Translations under genes and position numbers: made by a program
The notes under the pieces: generated by a model
What the model was told of the DNA's origin: nothing
Seen by the model: the letters and a program-made list of their open reading frames with translations, nothing else
Database searches by the model: none
Assembly (NCBI GenBank): GCA_963745945.1
Contig: CAVUZG010000007.1
Span: 124,001 to 188,000, forward strand
Origin: DATFVA01 sp963745945
Lineage (GTDB): Bacteria > Bacteroidota > Ignavibacteria > Ignavibacteriales > Ignavibacteriaceae
Length of the DNA: 64,000 nucleotides
Reading direction: 5' to 3'
Part shown: piece after piece, positions 17,669-25,974 of the stretch
How positions within the stretch are numbered: position 1 is the stretch's first letter
Layout: every line of letters begins with the position of its first letter

Positions 17669-18038
17669 ATCTTTCGAAATCTTTTTTGGATTTCTCGAAA
17701 TTTACCTGTGCAGTTTCATAAGCACTTTTCTTTAATTCGTCATCAAGCTGTGCAATAACAGAACCAGCCGATTTATAATCACCCACATTGGCAAATATCC
17801 CGGTGACTTTTCCCTGTGCTTCCGAAATAATCTGTACATCATTTTCCCCGACAATTGTTCCAACCAGTTCAAGATTTTTTGATACTTCCTTTTTTTCTAT
17901 TGTAGAAACAGTAACAGGGTAAGCACTGATTTTATCATTCTTTGCTTTTGCTTCAAGCTGAGAACGATTGTTCAATAACACTAAGATCAATATTGCGAAA
18001 AGAACAAATGAGATAACGTAATATTTTATTTTTTTCAT
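17646..18038 (-). CDS. RND periplasmic adaptor (MFP), N-terminal fragment
   Basis: These 130 residues begin with a membrane anchor or signal (YYVISFVLFAILILVLL) and then read LELVGTIVGENDVQIISEAQGKVTGIF, the first lipoyl half of HlyD/AcrA-type adaptors, and the start of the hairpin helix (YETAQVNFEKSKKDFERYEALVQ). The frame then hits TAA while the other frame carries on with the rest of the adaptor. The span 16982-18038 is 1057 bases, one over a multiple of three. It is either a sequencing error or an inactivating mutation of the pump's adaptor. Confidence 0.85.
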   Translation of the reverse strand: MKKIKYYVISFVLFAILILVLLNNRSQLEAKAKNDKISAYPVTVSTIEKKEVSKNLELVGTIVGENDVQIISEAQGKVTGIFANVGDYKSAGSVIAQLDDELKKSAYETAQVNFEKSKKDFERYEALVQK

Positions 18039-18055
18039 TTTAAGTGTCCTTCGAT

Positions 18056-19375
18056 TTATTTTCCAATTGATTTTTCTAAACCAGCTTTTGCCAGTTCATA
18101 ATCTGCCAATGACTGAATATAATTTGTCTTTGCCTGCATCAGGGCAAAATCTGCATCAAGCAGATCTGAAGTCAGCGTTAAACCATTTTTAAATGTTTCA
18201 TTTGTAACACGATAATTTTCTTCAGCCTGGTGAACACTCTGGCTGGCAGCCATAGTTCTTTCTTTAGCTTTCAGAAGATTGAGATAATTCTGGGTGACTT
18301 CGAGCATAATCCCGTCCTTTAGAGTTTTAACTCCGTCTTTTACCTGTTCATACTGAGCTTCAGCCTGCTTTGTCTGATCACTTGTAGCAAGCCAGTTCCA
18401 GATATCCCACGAAAGCCCGACACTTACATCCCATGTCCCGTTAAACCTATCTTCGGCGGGAAATATTCTTTGATTTGGTCTTGAGTAATAATAATTTCCT
18501 GCAAGGTATATCTGCGGGTACCAGTTTGATTCAGCAAGAGTAACTCCGCTTTCACCGGCTTTTAACCTGAAATCTATTGCTTTTAATTCAGGTCTGTTAT
18601 CCATCGCCTCTTCCTTTAACTGATCAAGTTCCGGAGTGTTCTCATCATTTATAGAAACATCGGATTGTACTTCTATCTCTGTTAACAACGGCAAACCTAT
18701 AATATTATTAAGGCTGCTTTTTGCAAGCTCCACTCCATTCTTTGCATCAATCTGTCGAAGCTGCGCATCTGCCAGCTGAACCTGAACTTTAAGAACATCA
18801 TTCTTGGTTGCTATACCGTTCTCAAAGAAATTTTTAACATCGTTAAGATGTGCTTTTACCAGTTCAATATTTTCATCAATAACACTTTTTACTTTAACTG
18901 CTTTGAACAAATTCCAATATGCATCCTTTATATTCAGTACAAGCTGTTGCTGATCCTTTGTGTATTCCTGTTTCTGAGCTTCATAAGTATATTCAGCAAT
19001 ATTTGAACTGCTTAATAATTTAAAGCCTGTAAAAATCGGCTGCTGAAGTGAAAGCTTAACATTGTAGTTATTTACTATTGATGGAGATATATTAAAATTT
19101 CCAAAAGGTGTATTAAGTATAAAAGGATCAATTTCGCTCAACCTTGTGTAGGAAGCATTTAATTTTAATGAAGGAAGTCTGTATGTATTAACTTCACTCC
19201 ATTTTGCTTCAGCATAATTAACTTTCATTTGAGATGAATGAATAAGCTCACTGTTTTCCAGTCCGATTTGTATACTTTCTTCCAGCGAAAGTTTACGGGT
19301 TTCCTGTGCGAATGATGGATTAATTAAAACTCCTGCTAAGAGAAATATAAAAATCCCTGTTAACCTGGATTTCAT
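18056..19375 (-). CDS. TolC-family outer-membrane efflux protein
   Basis: This 439-residue outer-membrane channel of the TolC family has a signal peptide (1-23, ending SFAQ). It is followed by two OEP repeats rich in long helices: LSLEESIQIGLENSELIHSS at the start, then AEYTYEAQKQEYTKDQQQLV, AQLADAQLRQIDAKNGVELA, and the second half VSVGLSWDIWNW. It provides the outer-membrane duct of the efflux pump encoded downstream. It begins two bases after the TetR stop and is 17 bases before the adaptor gene, so the operon order is regulator, channel, adaptor, pump. Confidence 0.93.
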   Translation of the reverse strand: MKSRLTGIFIFLLAGVLINPSFAQETRKLSLEESIQIGLENSELIHSSQMKVNYAEAKWSEVNTYRLPSLKLNASYTRLSEIDPFILNTPFGNFNISPSIVNNYNVKLSLQQPIFTGFKLLSSSNIAEYTYEAQKQEYTKDQQQLVLNIKDAYWNLFKAVKVKSVIDENIELVKAHLNDVKNFFENGIATKNDVLKVQVQLADAQLRQIDAKNGVELAKSSLNNIIGLPLLTEIEVQSDVSINDENTPELDQLKEEAMDNRPELKAIDFRLKAGESGVTLAESNWYPQIYLAGNYYYSRPNQRIFPAEDRFNGTWDVSVGLSWDIWNWLATSDQTKQAEAQYEQVKDGVKTLKDGIMLEVTQNYLNLLKAKERTMAASQSVHQAEENYRVTNETFKNGLTLTSDLLDADFALMQAKTNYIQSLADYELAKAGLEKSIGK

Positions 19376-19377
19376 TT

Positions 19378-20016
19378 TCAGTTTTCTCCTTTGATTATTT
19401 CTTCATTGTTATATGATAAATATTCCTGTCGTCCCTCTTCGGTTAAAATTCCCTCAAACACTATCCTGATGATTGCATCAAAAACCTGGTTTGCTGTAAA
19501 AGGAAGCTGGCTTAATGCTTCAGGATTTATCATCCCCTGGATCGCGTGTAAATAAAAAAGCACTATCAACTGTTTATCAATATCTTCTCTGAAAACACCT
19601 CTTTCAACTCCTTCATTTATAAAAGTTGTAAATCGTTTAACTGCATTTGCCTTCCGGAAATCATGAATTTCCTTCCAGACTTCAGGAATATTTTTATGCA
19701 GGTCTTCCAGTAAAGGTCCATGTAATTTGGTTGTTTGTTTCCCTATAAAATTCATCACCGATTTCAGTTTATCCATAAAGTCCATATCTTCATTTGTCCA
19801 CACAGATTCTATGTGATCATCAATTGAACATTTCATTGAAGTAATCATTTCTTTAACTAAAGCCTCTTTGCCGGGGAAGAATTTGTACAAAGTTTTTTTA
19901 CTCATCCCTACACCTGCAGCAATTTCATCCATCGTAACCTTTGAGTAGCCGAATTGAAGAAATAATTGTTCGGCATAACTCAGAATTCTTTCTTTAACTT
20001 CTTTCTCTTCGTGCAT
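19378..20016 (-). CDS. TetR/AcrR-family transcriptional regulator
   Basis: This is a 212-residue DNA-binding repressor. The N-terminal helix-turn-helix is clear: KERILSYAEQLFLQFGYSKV, then MDEIAAGVGMSKKTLYKFFP and GKEALV. The ligand-binding C-terminal part is variable. As first gene of the efflux operon it most likely represses its own operon until a pump substrate binds. A candidate operator lies at 20088-20110. Confidence 0.93.
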   Translation of the reverse strand: MHEEKEVKERILSYAEQLFLQFGYSKVTMDEIAAGVGMSKKTLYKFFPGKEALVKEMITSMKCSIDDHIESVWTNEDMDFMDKLKSVMNFIGKQTTKLHGPLLEDLHKNIPEVWKEIHDFRKANAVKRFTTFINEGVERGVFREDIDKQLIVLFYLHAIQGMINPEALSQLPFTANQVFDAIIRIVFEGILTEEGRQEYLSYNNEEIIKGEN

Positions 20017-20087
20017 TTTCTAATTCTCCTATATATCCTTCAGAACACTGATTTAGTTTAATTAGTTTCCTTCTAGCCTTAAAAAAA

Positions 20088-20110
20088 GGAGAAATCGTCT
20101 ATTTTTCTCC
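20088..20110. promoter_or_regulatory. Possible TetR operator upstream of the efflux operon
   Basis: An inverted repeat GGAGAAA (20088-20094), nine-base spacer, TTTCTCC (20104-20110) lies 72-94 bases upstream of the tetR start. Size and symmetry fit a TetR-family operator, but nothing beyond position and symmetry supports it. Confidence 0.35.
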
Positions 20111-20250
20111 CGGTGGAAACTTATATTGTTTTTTGAGTGTCCAAATGTAGATTAATTTCTATTTCCAAGCAAATTAATTCTTATGAATGGTTAAAATTGT
20201 GTGATATTACTCATACTGGAATGATGAGCGTTTTTTGGCAGGAGCTATAA

Positions 20251-21789
20251 TTATTCGTTTTTTAGAGTCGATTCATAAAATTTTTTATAGCTTTTAATAG
20301 CGTTAAAAATTGCTTCAGCTATCCTTTTCTGTCCTTTAGAACTGGATATATATTTTTCATCGTGCCGGTTAGAAATGAAACCGGTTTCAACCAGTACACT
20401 AGGCATAGATGCTCCAACTAAAACATAAAATCCAGCCTGTTTTACTCCACGTGATGGAATATCAGTTTGATAAGAATAACTTTTATCCACAAGTTCAGAA
20501 AATTTTTCAGAGTAACGCATGTACGCCGAGTGAGCCATACTGACAAGAATGAAATTTTCATCAGTAAGTTTTTCATATCGTTTAGGATTATCTTCATAAT
20601 TAATTACACTGTTTTCCCTCTCTGCAATTGCAATTGCTTCTTTCGTTCTCCCCGGTCTTAAAAGGTAAACTTCAAAACCGGTTGCATCGGTTGGTTTTTT
20701 CGGGGTTGAGTTACAATGGATTGAAATAAACAATTTTCCGTCATTTTCATTAGCAATTTTTCCACGACGATACAGCTCAACAAAATTATCGGTTTTTCTT
20801 GTATAAACTACTTTGACATCTTTCATTTCTTTTTCAATAAGTTTACCGAGTGCGAGTGTAACCCCGAGGTTAATATCTTTTTCTTTTACACCGTTAATCC
20901 CAATGGCTCCGGCATCTTTACCACCATGACCGGCATCAAGTACAATAACATCGAACTTCCATTTATCTTTGTTCTTTGTATTATCCACTGTCCCCGAAAA
21001 AACTTTATTGTGAATAGTTACCAGTATATCTTTGCTGCCGTCAATGTTCAGCACTTCACTGGTAGAATAATCCTTTCCTACTTTGAATTCGAATTGAGCA
21101 TCAGCCCCAACATTTTTCACCTTGATATCCTGAACCAGTCCTTTCCCCGGAACAGATAAAATTTTACTTACATCTGCGTTTACCTTACGAAAAATAATTG
21201 TTAACAATCCGTTTTTATAGCTGCTGTAATAAGATGGAATTCTTTTATTGGTTTGTAATCGTATTAATGTTCCGTTTGCTTTTTGTTCAATGTTTAAACC
21301 TGTAATATTAATTTTGGAAGAGGGTTCAACAGGAATTTCATTTTCAGGTTTTCCTTTAATAATCAGAGTATGATCATTTTCAATAACTATATCCTGCCCG
21401 GATGCTTTTTTAAGAATTTCAATTGTATAGCGAAGAGGAATATAAATATTATTGTTAATAATATATGTTGAAGTTGGAACCTGGTAAATGTTCTCAGTAA
21501 CGTTATCTTTTGAGGTGAGAATTATAAAAGGGTTTTGCCCGGTTATTTTCAAATTATACCTGGAATATTTCAATTCTATTTTCTTCGTTTCGTCATTTAT
21601 ATAATACGAGGTTGATGTGGCATCAGCAAAATGATTAATCGAGAAATAAATTATTCCCTGTCTTTCATACACAGGCAGGGAGCTTGTTCCCTGGGATGTG
21701 ACCAAAGTGAGTGTGTTGTTTGTCTGGGCAATAACAAATATTGGCAGGAATATAAATAGTCTAAGTATTAAAAATATTTTCTTCAACAT
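20251..21789 (-). CDS. N-acetylmuramoyl-L-alanine amidase (Amidase_3) with AMIN-like domain
   Basis: This 512-residue exported enzyme cuts the bond between muramic acid and the stem peptide in peptidoglycan. It has a signal peptide (about 1-21), then a copper-amine-oxidase-N-like segment (about 25-145), an AMIN-like beta domain (about 158-260), and the zinc amidase domain (about 278-510). Zinc ligands are H288 in LDAGHGGKDAG, E303 in VKEKDIN, and H358 in SIHCNS. The catalytic glutamate is E468 in VLVETGFISN. All are present, so it should be active in cell separation or wall turnover. It is the last gene of a three-gene minus-strand run, 15 bases after the methyltransferase-like gene. Confidence 0.92.
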   Translation of the reverse strand: MLKKIFLILRLFIFLPIFVIAQTNNTLTLVTSQGTSSLPVYERQGIIYFSINHFADATSTSYYINDETKKIELKYSRYNLKITGQNPFIILTSKDNVTENIYQVPTSTYIINNNIYIPLRYTIEILKKASGQDIVIENDHTLIIKGKPENEIPVEPSSKINITGLNIEQKANGTLIRLQTNKRIPSYYSSYKNGLLTIIFRKVNADVSKILSVPGKGLVQDIKVKNVGADAQFEFKVGKDYSTSEVLNIDGSKDILVTIHNKVFSGTVDNTKNKDKWKFDVIVLDAGHGGKDAGAIGINGVKEKDINLGVTLALGKLIEKEMKDVKVVYTRKTDNFVELYRRGKIANENDGKLFISIHCNSTPKKPTDATGFEVYLLRPGRTKEAIAIAERENSVINYEDNPKRYEKLTDENFILVSMAHSAYMRYSEKFSELVDKSYSYQTDIPSRGVKQAGFYVLVGASMPSVLVETGFISNRHDEKYISSSKGQKRIAEAIFNAIKSYKKFYESTLKNE

Positions 21790-21804
21790 AGTTCATAACT
21801 TTAT

Positions 21805-22383
21805 CTAGCCGATAAAAGGAATAAAAAAACCGCTTTTCTTTTTATAAGTTTTAAAATCATCCTTAAAATATTTTGCAAGCATTTTTTCTTCAAGTGAGGC
21901 ACGCATTATTAAAAAGGGGATTTCAATAATAGCCAAAGGGAAAACCACGTAACTTAGCAAAGCAACAGCTGCACCTAAATCCATTAAAACCTGTGATAAA
22001 TACTGCGGATGCCTGATTATTCTGAAAATTCCATTTGTAACAAGCTTATGATTTTTAAGAATCATAATTTCCTGTGAATAATTTTCACCCAAAGTCTTAA
22101 TTGATAAAACCTGGATCCAGGAGAAAACAATAAAAACTATTAAACCGATAATTCTTATCATCTCATAATTCGGAAGATATTCCAATGTACCGATTTTAAA
22201 AACCCCAAGTATTATAGCAACAAGGGATAAAGTTGATAAATATACCGGTACCGTTTGCAAAAAACTTTTAGGTTTTTCCTTTGCAGCTCCAACTGCTGAA
22301 CGAAATCCTTTTTTAGCTCCTGAATAATGAGCACCAAAAGTAGCGATTACGTTCAAGCCTGCCAAAATATTAATTGGGTCCAT
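21805..22383 (-). CDS. ICMT/PEMT-like membrane methyltransferase
   Basis: This 192-residue polytopic membrane protein is of the isoprenylcysteine carboxyl methyltransferase / phospholipid methyltransferase-like family. About five hydrophobic segments are seen. The family signature lies in LVTNGIFRIIRHPQYLSQVL, with the RHP that binds S-adenosylmethionine, followed by a C-terminal EEKMLAKYFKDDFKTYKKKS, which has the usual acidic-pair-and-tyrosine end. Bacterial members act on unknown lipids or proteins. It lies between the Trm112-like and amidase genes. Confidence 0.82.
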   Translation of the reverse strand: MDPINILAGLNVIATFGAHYSGAKKGFRSAVGAAKEKPKSFLQTVPVYLSTLSLVAIILGVFKIGTLEYLPNYEMIRIIGLIVFIVFSWIQVLSIKTLGENYSQEIMILKNHKLVTNGIFRIIRHPQYLSQVLMDLGAAVALLSYVVFPLAIIEIPFLIMRASLEEKMLAKYFKDDFKTYKKKSGFFIPFIG

Positions 22384-22432
22384 ATTAGCGGGTTATTTGA
22401 ATTGAAAAAATGAGATTTTCACAGGAGTTAAG

Positions 22433-22648
22433 TTAATCAATTTTTTTACCATGTTTCTTCATTATCGTCATCCATTCATCCATAGATAATTGCTCAGATT
22501 CATCAATTAACATGATCGGAATATCATCTTCTATTCTATATCTGCGGCGCGTATTTTTATCAGTTGAGACAAGCGTATCACCATCCAGAACAAGCTCGGC
22601 TTTTGTCTCCGGGCAGCATAAAATGTCCAAAAGTTCTTTACTTATCAT
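22433..22648 (-). CDS. Trm112/YcaR-family small protein
   Basis: This 71-residue protein is of the Trm112 / UPF0434 family. The start SKELLDILCCPETKAELVLD contains the CP motif, and the end has IPIMLIDESEQLS, a classic feature. In eukaryotes and archaea the relatives activate methyltransferases; in bacteria the role is unclear. The next gene encodes a methyltransferase-like membrane protein, which may be chance. Only one of the zinc-ligand pairs seems present (CC), so zinc binding is uncertain. Confidence 0.88.
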   Translation of the reverse strand: MISKELLDILCCPETKAELVLDGDTLVSTDKNTRRRYRIEDDIPIMLIDESEQLSMDEWMTIMKKHGKKID

Positions 22649-22974
22649 AATTGTCTCCTGTTTACTTCTAAATTAAAATTAAAAATGATTTTCTACAAAT
22701 GACATTTTAAGATCCTGGATTAAAATTTATTTCTCCAGGGTCTTGATTTAATAAATTATGGAAATTATTTTCTCACTCATACTCCTTATTTTTTCTTTAA
22801 ACTGATTATAGCTCGTCATCAATCCGATAATTAAGAATTTGATTGGTGCTATTTAGATTTATTTCCATCCGGCTTTTTTTCAGAATTTTCACTAAGGTTA
22901 AAGAGCCGAAAAATCATTTCCCGTTAATTATTTCAGAAAAAGAGACCATTAAATAATAAATAAAAGGTACTGGA
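22649..22974. other. Intergenic region between Trm112-like gene and cytochrome
   Basis: This 326-base AT-rich gap lies between divergent genes. It holds the long hairpin at 22709-22744 and no gene that I can support. The plus-strand promoter for the cytochrome gene must lie here. Confidence 0.5.
22709..22744. repeat. Intergenic hairpin between divergent genes
   Basis: An 11-base stem (AAGATCCTGGA with TCCAGGGTCTT, one T-G pair) with a 14-base loop. It lies 61 bases upstream of the Trm112-like gene and about 230 bases before the cytochrome gene. It has no T run on either side, so a regulatory role is as likely as termination. Confidence 0.5.
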
Positions 22975-23958
22975 ATGAAAAAACTATTCAAGTTCGTTGG
23001 TTATTTTCTTGGAGTTATCGTTCTACTCCTGCTCGCCGGATTTATCTACTTCAATTCAAAATATCCCGATGTTGATAAACCTAAAAATGTTAAAGTGGAA
23101 ATTACTCCTGAAAGAATAAAACGTGGAGAATACCTTGCTAACCATGTTACAGGATGCATGGATTGCCATGCAATAAGAGACTGGTCCAAATTCTCGGGAC
23201 CTCCCAAACCGGGAACCATGGGAAAAGGAGGAGATAAATTCGGAAAAGAACTGGGCTTTCCGGGCACTATCTATGCAAAAAATATAACTCCTGCAGGTAT
23301 AGGCAGTTGGACAGACGGAGAACTTATCCGGGCTATTACCCAGGGAGTAAATAAAGATAACAAAGCACTATTTCCTTTAATGCCTTATCTGGGTTTAAAT
23401 CATTTAACTCAAAATGATCTGTATTCTATTGTTGCTTATATCAGGTCTTTGCAGCCGCTTGAAAATAAAGTTCCGGAAACCGAACTTGATTTCCCGTTAA
23501 ATCTGATTGTAAAAACCATTCCACCAAAAACTTATACTCCTTCCCCTGAGCCCGACAGGAATGACCCGGTAAGTTATGGAAAGTATTTGGTTACTATTGC
23601 AGATTGTGCCGGCTGCCATACGCCATCCGAAAAAGGAGAACCGAAACCGGGAATGGATTTTGCCGGAGGACAGGAGTTCATATTCCCACAGGGAACTCTG
23701 CGTCCCGCTAATATTACACCCGATAACGAAACGGGAATAGGGAAATGGACCAAAGAAGATTTCATATTACGGTTCAAATCTTTCGATTCTGATTCAGCAA
23801 GAAATATGATGGTTGATCCGAACGGGTTTAATACAATTATGCCCTGGACATTAATGGCAGGAATGACTGAAGAAGATCTTGGTGACATTTACAGCTACCT
23901 TAGAACGGTAAAACCGGTAAATAATTTAGTTGTGCATTTTACACCTGCAAAAAACTAA
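22975..23958 (+). CDS. Membrane-anchored diheme cytochrome c (paralogue 1)
   Basis: This 327-residue protein has an N-terminal membrane anchor (about 7-26) and two class I cytochrome c domains facing the periplasm. Heme sites are C61-M-D-C-H65 and CAGCH near residue 208. Each domain has the pattern ITPAGIGSWTDGELIRAI or ITPDNETGIGKWTKEDFILR, with a downstream methionine (FPLMPY; IMPWTLMAGM) as likely axial ligand. The same fold occurs in the cytochrome subunits of membrane alcohol or sugar dehydrogenases, but no dehydrogenase is next door. A paralogue follows 151 bases downstream, after a terminator. Confidence 0.9.
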   Translation: MKKLFKFVGYFLGVIVLLLLAGFIYFNSKYPDVDKPKNVKVEITPERIKRGEYLANHVTGCMDCHAIRDWSKFSGPPKPGTMGKGGDKFGKELGFPGTIYAKNITPAGIGSWTDGELIRAITQGVNKDNKALFPLMPYLGLNHLTQNDLYSIVAYIRSLQPLENKVPETELDFPLNLIVKTIPPKTYTPSPEPDRNDPVSYGKYLVTIADCAGCHTPSEKGEPKPGMDFAGGQEFIFPQGTLRPANITPDNETGIGKWTKEDFILRFKSFDSDSARNMMVDPNGFNTIMPWTLMAGMTEEDLGDIYSYLRTVKPVNNLVVHFTPAKN

Positions 23959-23979
23959 TCTTTACCTCAATACTATTTC

Positions 23980-24008
23980 AGGCTGTCTTTTTATAAGGCA
24001 GCCTTTTT
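23980..24008 (+). terminator. Terminator between the two cytochrome genes
   Basis: A ten-base stem, AGGCTGTCTT (23980-23989) with AAGGCAGCCT (23995-24004), followed by TTTTAG. It lies just after the first cytochrome stop, so the second cytochrome gene probably has its own promoter. Confidence 0.8.
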
Positions 24009-24108
24009 AGTTTTAAATAAATTCTATCAAAAAATTCTTTATACAGATTTATTTTTTCCTTAGGTTTATGATTAGTTTTTAATCAAATATATACTTTCCG
24101 GAAAACAA

Positions 24109-25098
24109 ATGAGTAAACGAAGGAGCAGGAAAAAATTCTTCAGGTTTCTTAAATACATGTTCCTTTTTCTGATTGTCCTGCTTATTGGCGGATATATTTA
24201 TTTCAATTTAGCTTATCCAATAACCGCTGCAGCTCCTCAGGTAGAAATCTATCCTACGCAAGACAGAATTGAGAGGGGAAATTACCTGGTAAATCACGTA
24301 ACCATTTGTCTTACTTGCCACTCTCAAAGAGACTGGACAAAATTTTCCGGTCCGGTTATTCCGGGAACAGAAGGTATGGGAGGCGAAAAATTTGAAGAAG
24401 GATTACCCGGTACTCTCTACGCCGACAATATTACTCCTTCAGGAATTGGTGAATGGACAAACGGAGAAGTTCTTCGGGCAATCACCACCGGGGTTACAAA
24501 AGATAATAGAGTCCTTTTCCCCCTAATGCCATATCCCGAATATCACAGTCTTACAATGGAAGATCTTTATTCAATAATATCATATATAAGAACACTTAAA
24601 CCGATCGTACACGAAGTACCGTTAAGTTCAATTGATTTCCCGATGAATTTAATAGTCAAGACAATTCCTCCAAAGTCTTACATTCCAATAGCATTTAATG
24701 ATAAACATAATTCTGTTGATTACGGAAAGTACCTTGTAACTATAGCTGCCTGTAAGAATTGTCATACTCCAATGGAGAGAGGTAAGTTTATTGAAGACCT
24801 CAACTTCGCCGGTGGAGTTCAATTTAAAATCGAGGACGGTATAGTTAGTTCATCCAACATAACCCCTGATATTGAAACCGGCATTGGAAGATGGACCAAG
24901 GAGGATTTTCTGAATAGATTTAAAGAGTATACAAATAAAATTAGTACGGTAAAACCGGGCGAGCTTAATACCCCGATGCCATGGGGACAGTTTGCAGGAA
25001 TGAAGGATGAAGATATAAGTGCCATTTATGATTATCTTAAAACAATTCCTCCTGTTCACCACAAAGTAGATAGATTTGTTCAACTAAATCAAAAGTAA
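24109..25098 (+). CDS. Membrane-anchored diheme cytochrome c (paralogue 2)
   Basis: This 329-residue paralogue of the preceding cytochrome is alike throughout. It has an arginine/lysine-rich start, an anchor (about 13-31), the first heme site CLTCH and the second CKNCH. Shared patterns include GTLYADNITPSGIGEWTNGE, LFPLMPYPEY, MNLIVKTIPPKSY and ITPDIETGIGRWTKEDFL. The pair is a tandem duplication and probably moves electrons between membrane donors and a terminal acceptor. PPK2 follows after five bases, likely in the same transcript. Confidence 0.9.
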   Translation: MSKRRSRKKFFRFLKYMFLFLIVLLIGGYIYFNLAYPITAAAPQVEIYPTQDRIERGNYLVNHVTICLTCHSQRDWTKFSGPVIPGTEGMGGEKFEEGLPGTLYADNITPSGIGEWTNGEVLRAITTGVTKDNRVLFPLMPYPEYHSLTMEDLYSIISYIRTLKPIVHEVPLSSIDFPMNLIVKTIPPKSYIPIAFNDKHNSVDYGKYLVTIAACKNCHTPMERGKFIEDLNFAGGVQFKIEDGIVSSSNITPDIETGIGRWTKEDFLNRFKEYTNKISTVKPGELNTPMPWGQFAGMKDEDISAIYDYLKTIPPVHHKVDRFVQLNQK

Positions 25099-25103
25099 AC
25101 ACT

Positions 25104-25967
25104 TTGAAAAGAAAAGATTTTTTAGTTAAACCTGAAACCGTAGTAAACCTTGACAAATTCAGTGCTTCAACAACAGGTTCATTCAAATCAAGTAAAGATG
25201 CTAAGGATATTCTGAAAAAAAATGTAAACAAAATGTCAGGACTTCAGAATATGCTTTATGCCTACGATAAATATTCTCTCCTGATAATTTTCCAGGCAAT
25301 GGATGCGGCCGGAAAAGACGGAACGATTAAACATGTAATGAGCGGACTTAATCCACAGGGCACACAGGTTTTCAGCTTTAAACAGCCTTCGGTTGAAGAA
25401 CTTGATCACGATTATCTCTGGAGAATTCACAAGCATGTTCCTGAAAGGGGAAGAATAGGAATCTTTAACCGATCACATTATGAAGAAGTTCTCGTAGTTC
25501 GTGTTCATGAATTAATTAAAAACCAGAAAGTTCCGCCCGAATTAATAAAAAAGGATATCTGGAGTACCCGGTACAGGGAAATAAATGATTTCGAAAAGCA
25601 CTTATACGAAAACGGTACAATTATTATTAAATTTTTTCTTCACGTTTCCAAGGAAGAACAGAAGAAAAGATTTCTTGAAAGGATAGATACGCCTGAAAAA
25701 AACTGGAAATTTTCAGCTTCAGATATTGAAGAACGTAAATACTGGAGTAAATACCAGGAAGTGTATGCTGAAGCAATATCAGCTACAAGTAAAAAACATG
25801 CACCATGGTTTATAATACCTGCCGATCACAAATGGTTTATGCGTTATGCGGTTTCACAGGTTATTGTTGAAACATTAGAGGATATTAATATGTCATATCC
25901 GGTTCTCTCTGATGAGCAGCTTAATAATCTGGAAACATGCAGGAAAGCTCTATTAAAAGAAGAATAA
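25104..25967 (+). CDS. Polyphosphate kinase 2 family protein
   Basis: This 287-residue cytoplasmic polyphosphate:nucleotide phosphotransferase uses polyphosphate to phosphorylate ADP/AMP or GDP, or the reverse. The P-loop is at residues 67-74 (DAAGKDGT), followed by HVMSGLNPQGTQVFSFKQPS, LWRIHKHVPERGRIGIFNRS, HYEEVLVVRVH, and the lid-side arginine region ERIDTPEKNWKFSASDIEER. The start is TTG, five bases after the cytochrome stop and without a clear ribosome site, so translational coupling is likely. The next ATG (residue 44) would remove conserved family sequence. The substrate class (I-III) is not decidable by eye; length suits class III. Confidence 0.92.
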   Translation: MKRKDFLVKPETVVNLDKFSASTTGSFKSSKDAKDILKKNVNKMSGLQNMLYAYDKYSLLIIFQAMDAAGKDGTIKHVMSGLNPQGTQVFSFKQPSVEELDHDYLWRIHKHVPERGRIGIFNRSHYEEVLVVRVHELIKNQKVPPELIKKDIWSTRYREINDFEKHLYENGTIIIKFFLHVSKEEQKKRFLERIDTPEKNWKFSASDIEERKYWSKYQEVYAEAISATSKKHAPWFIIPADHKWFMRYAVSQVIVETLEDINMSYPVLSDEQLNNLETCRKALLKEE

Positions 25968-25974
25968 CCCAATC

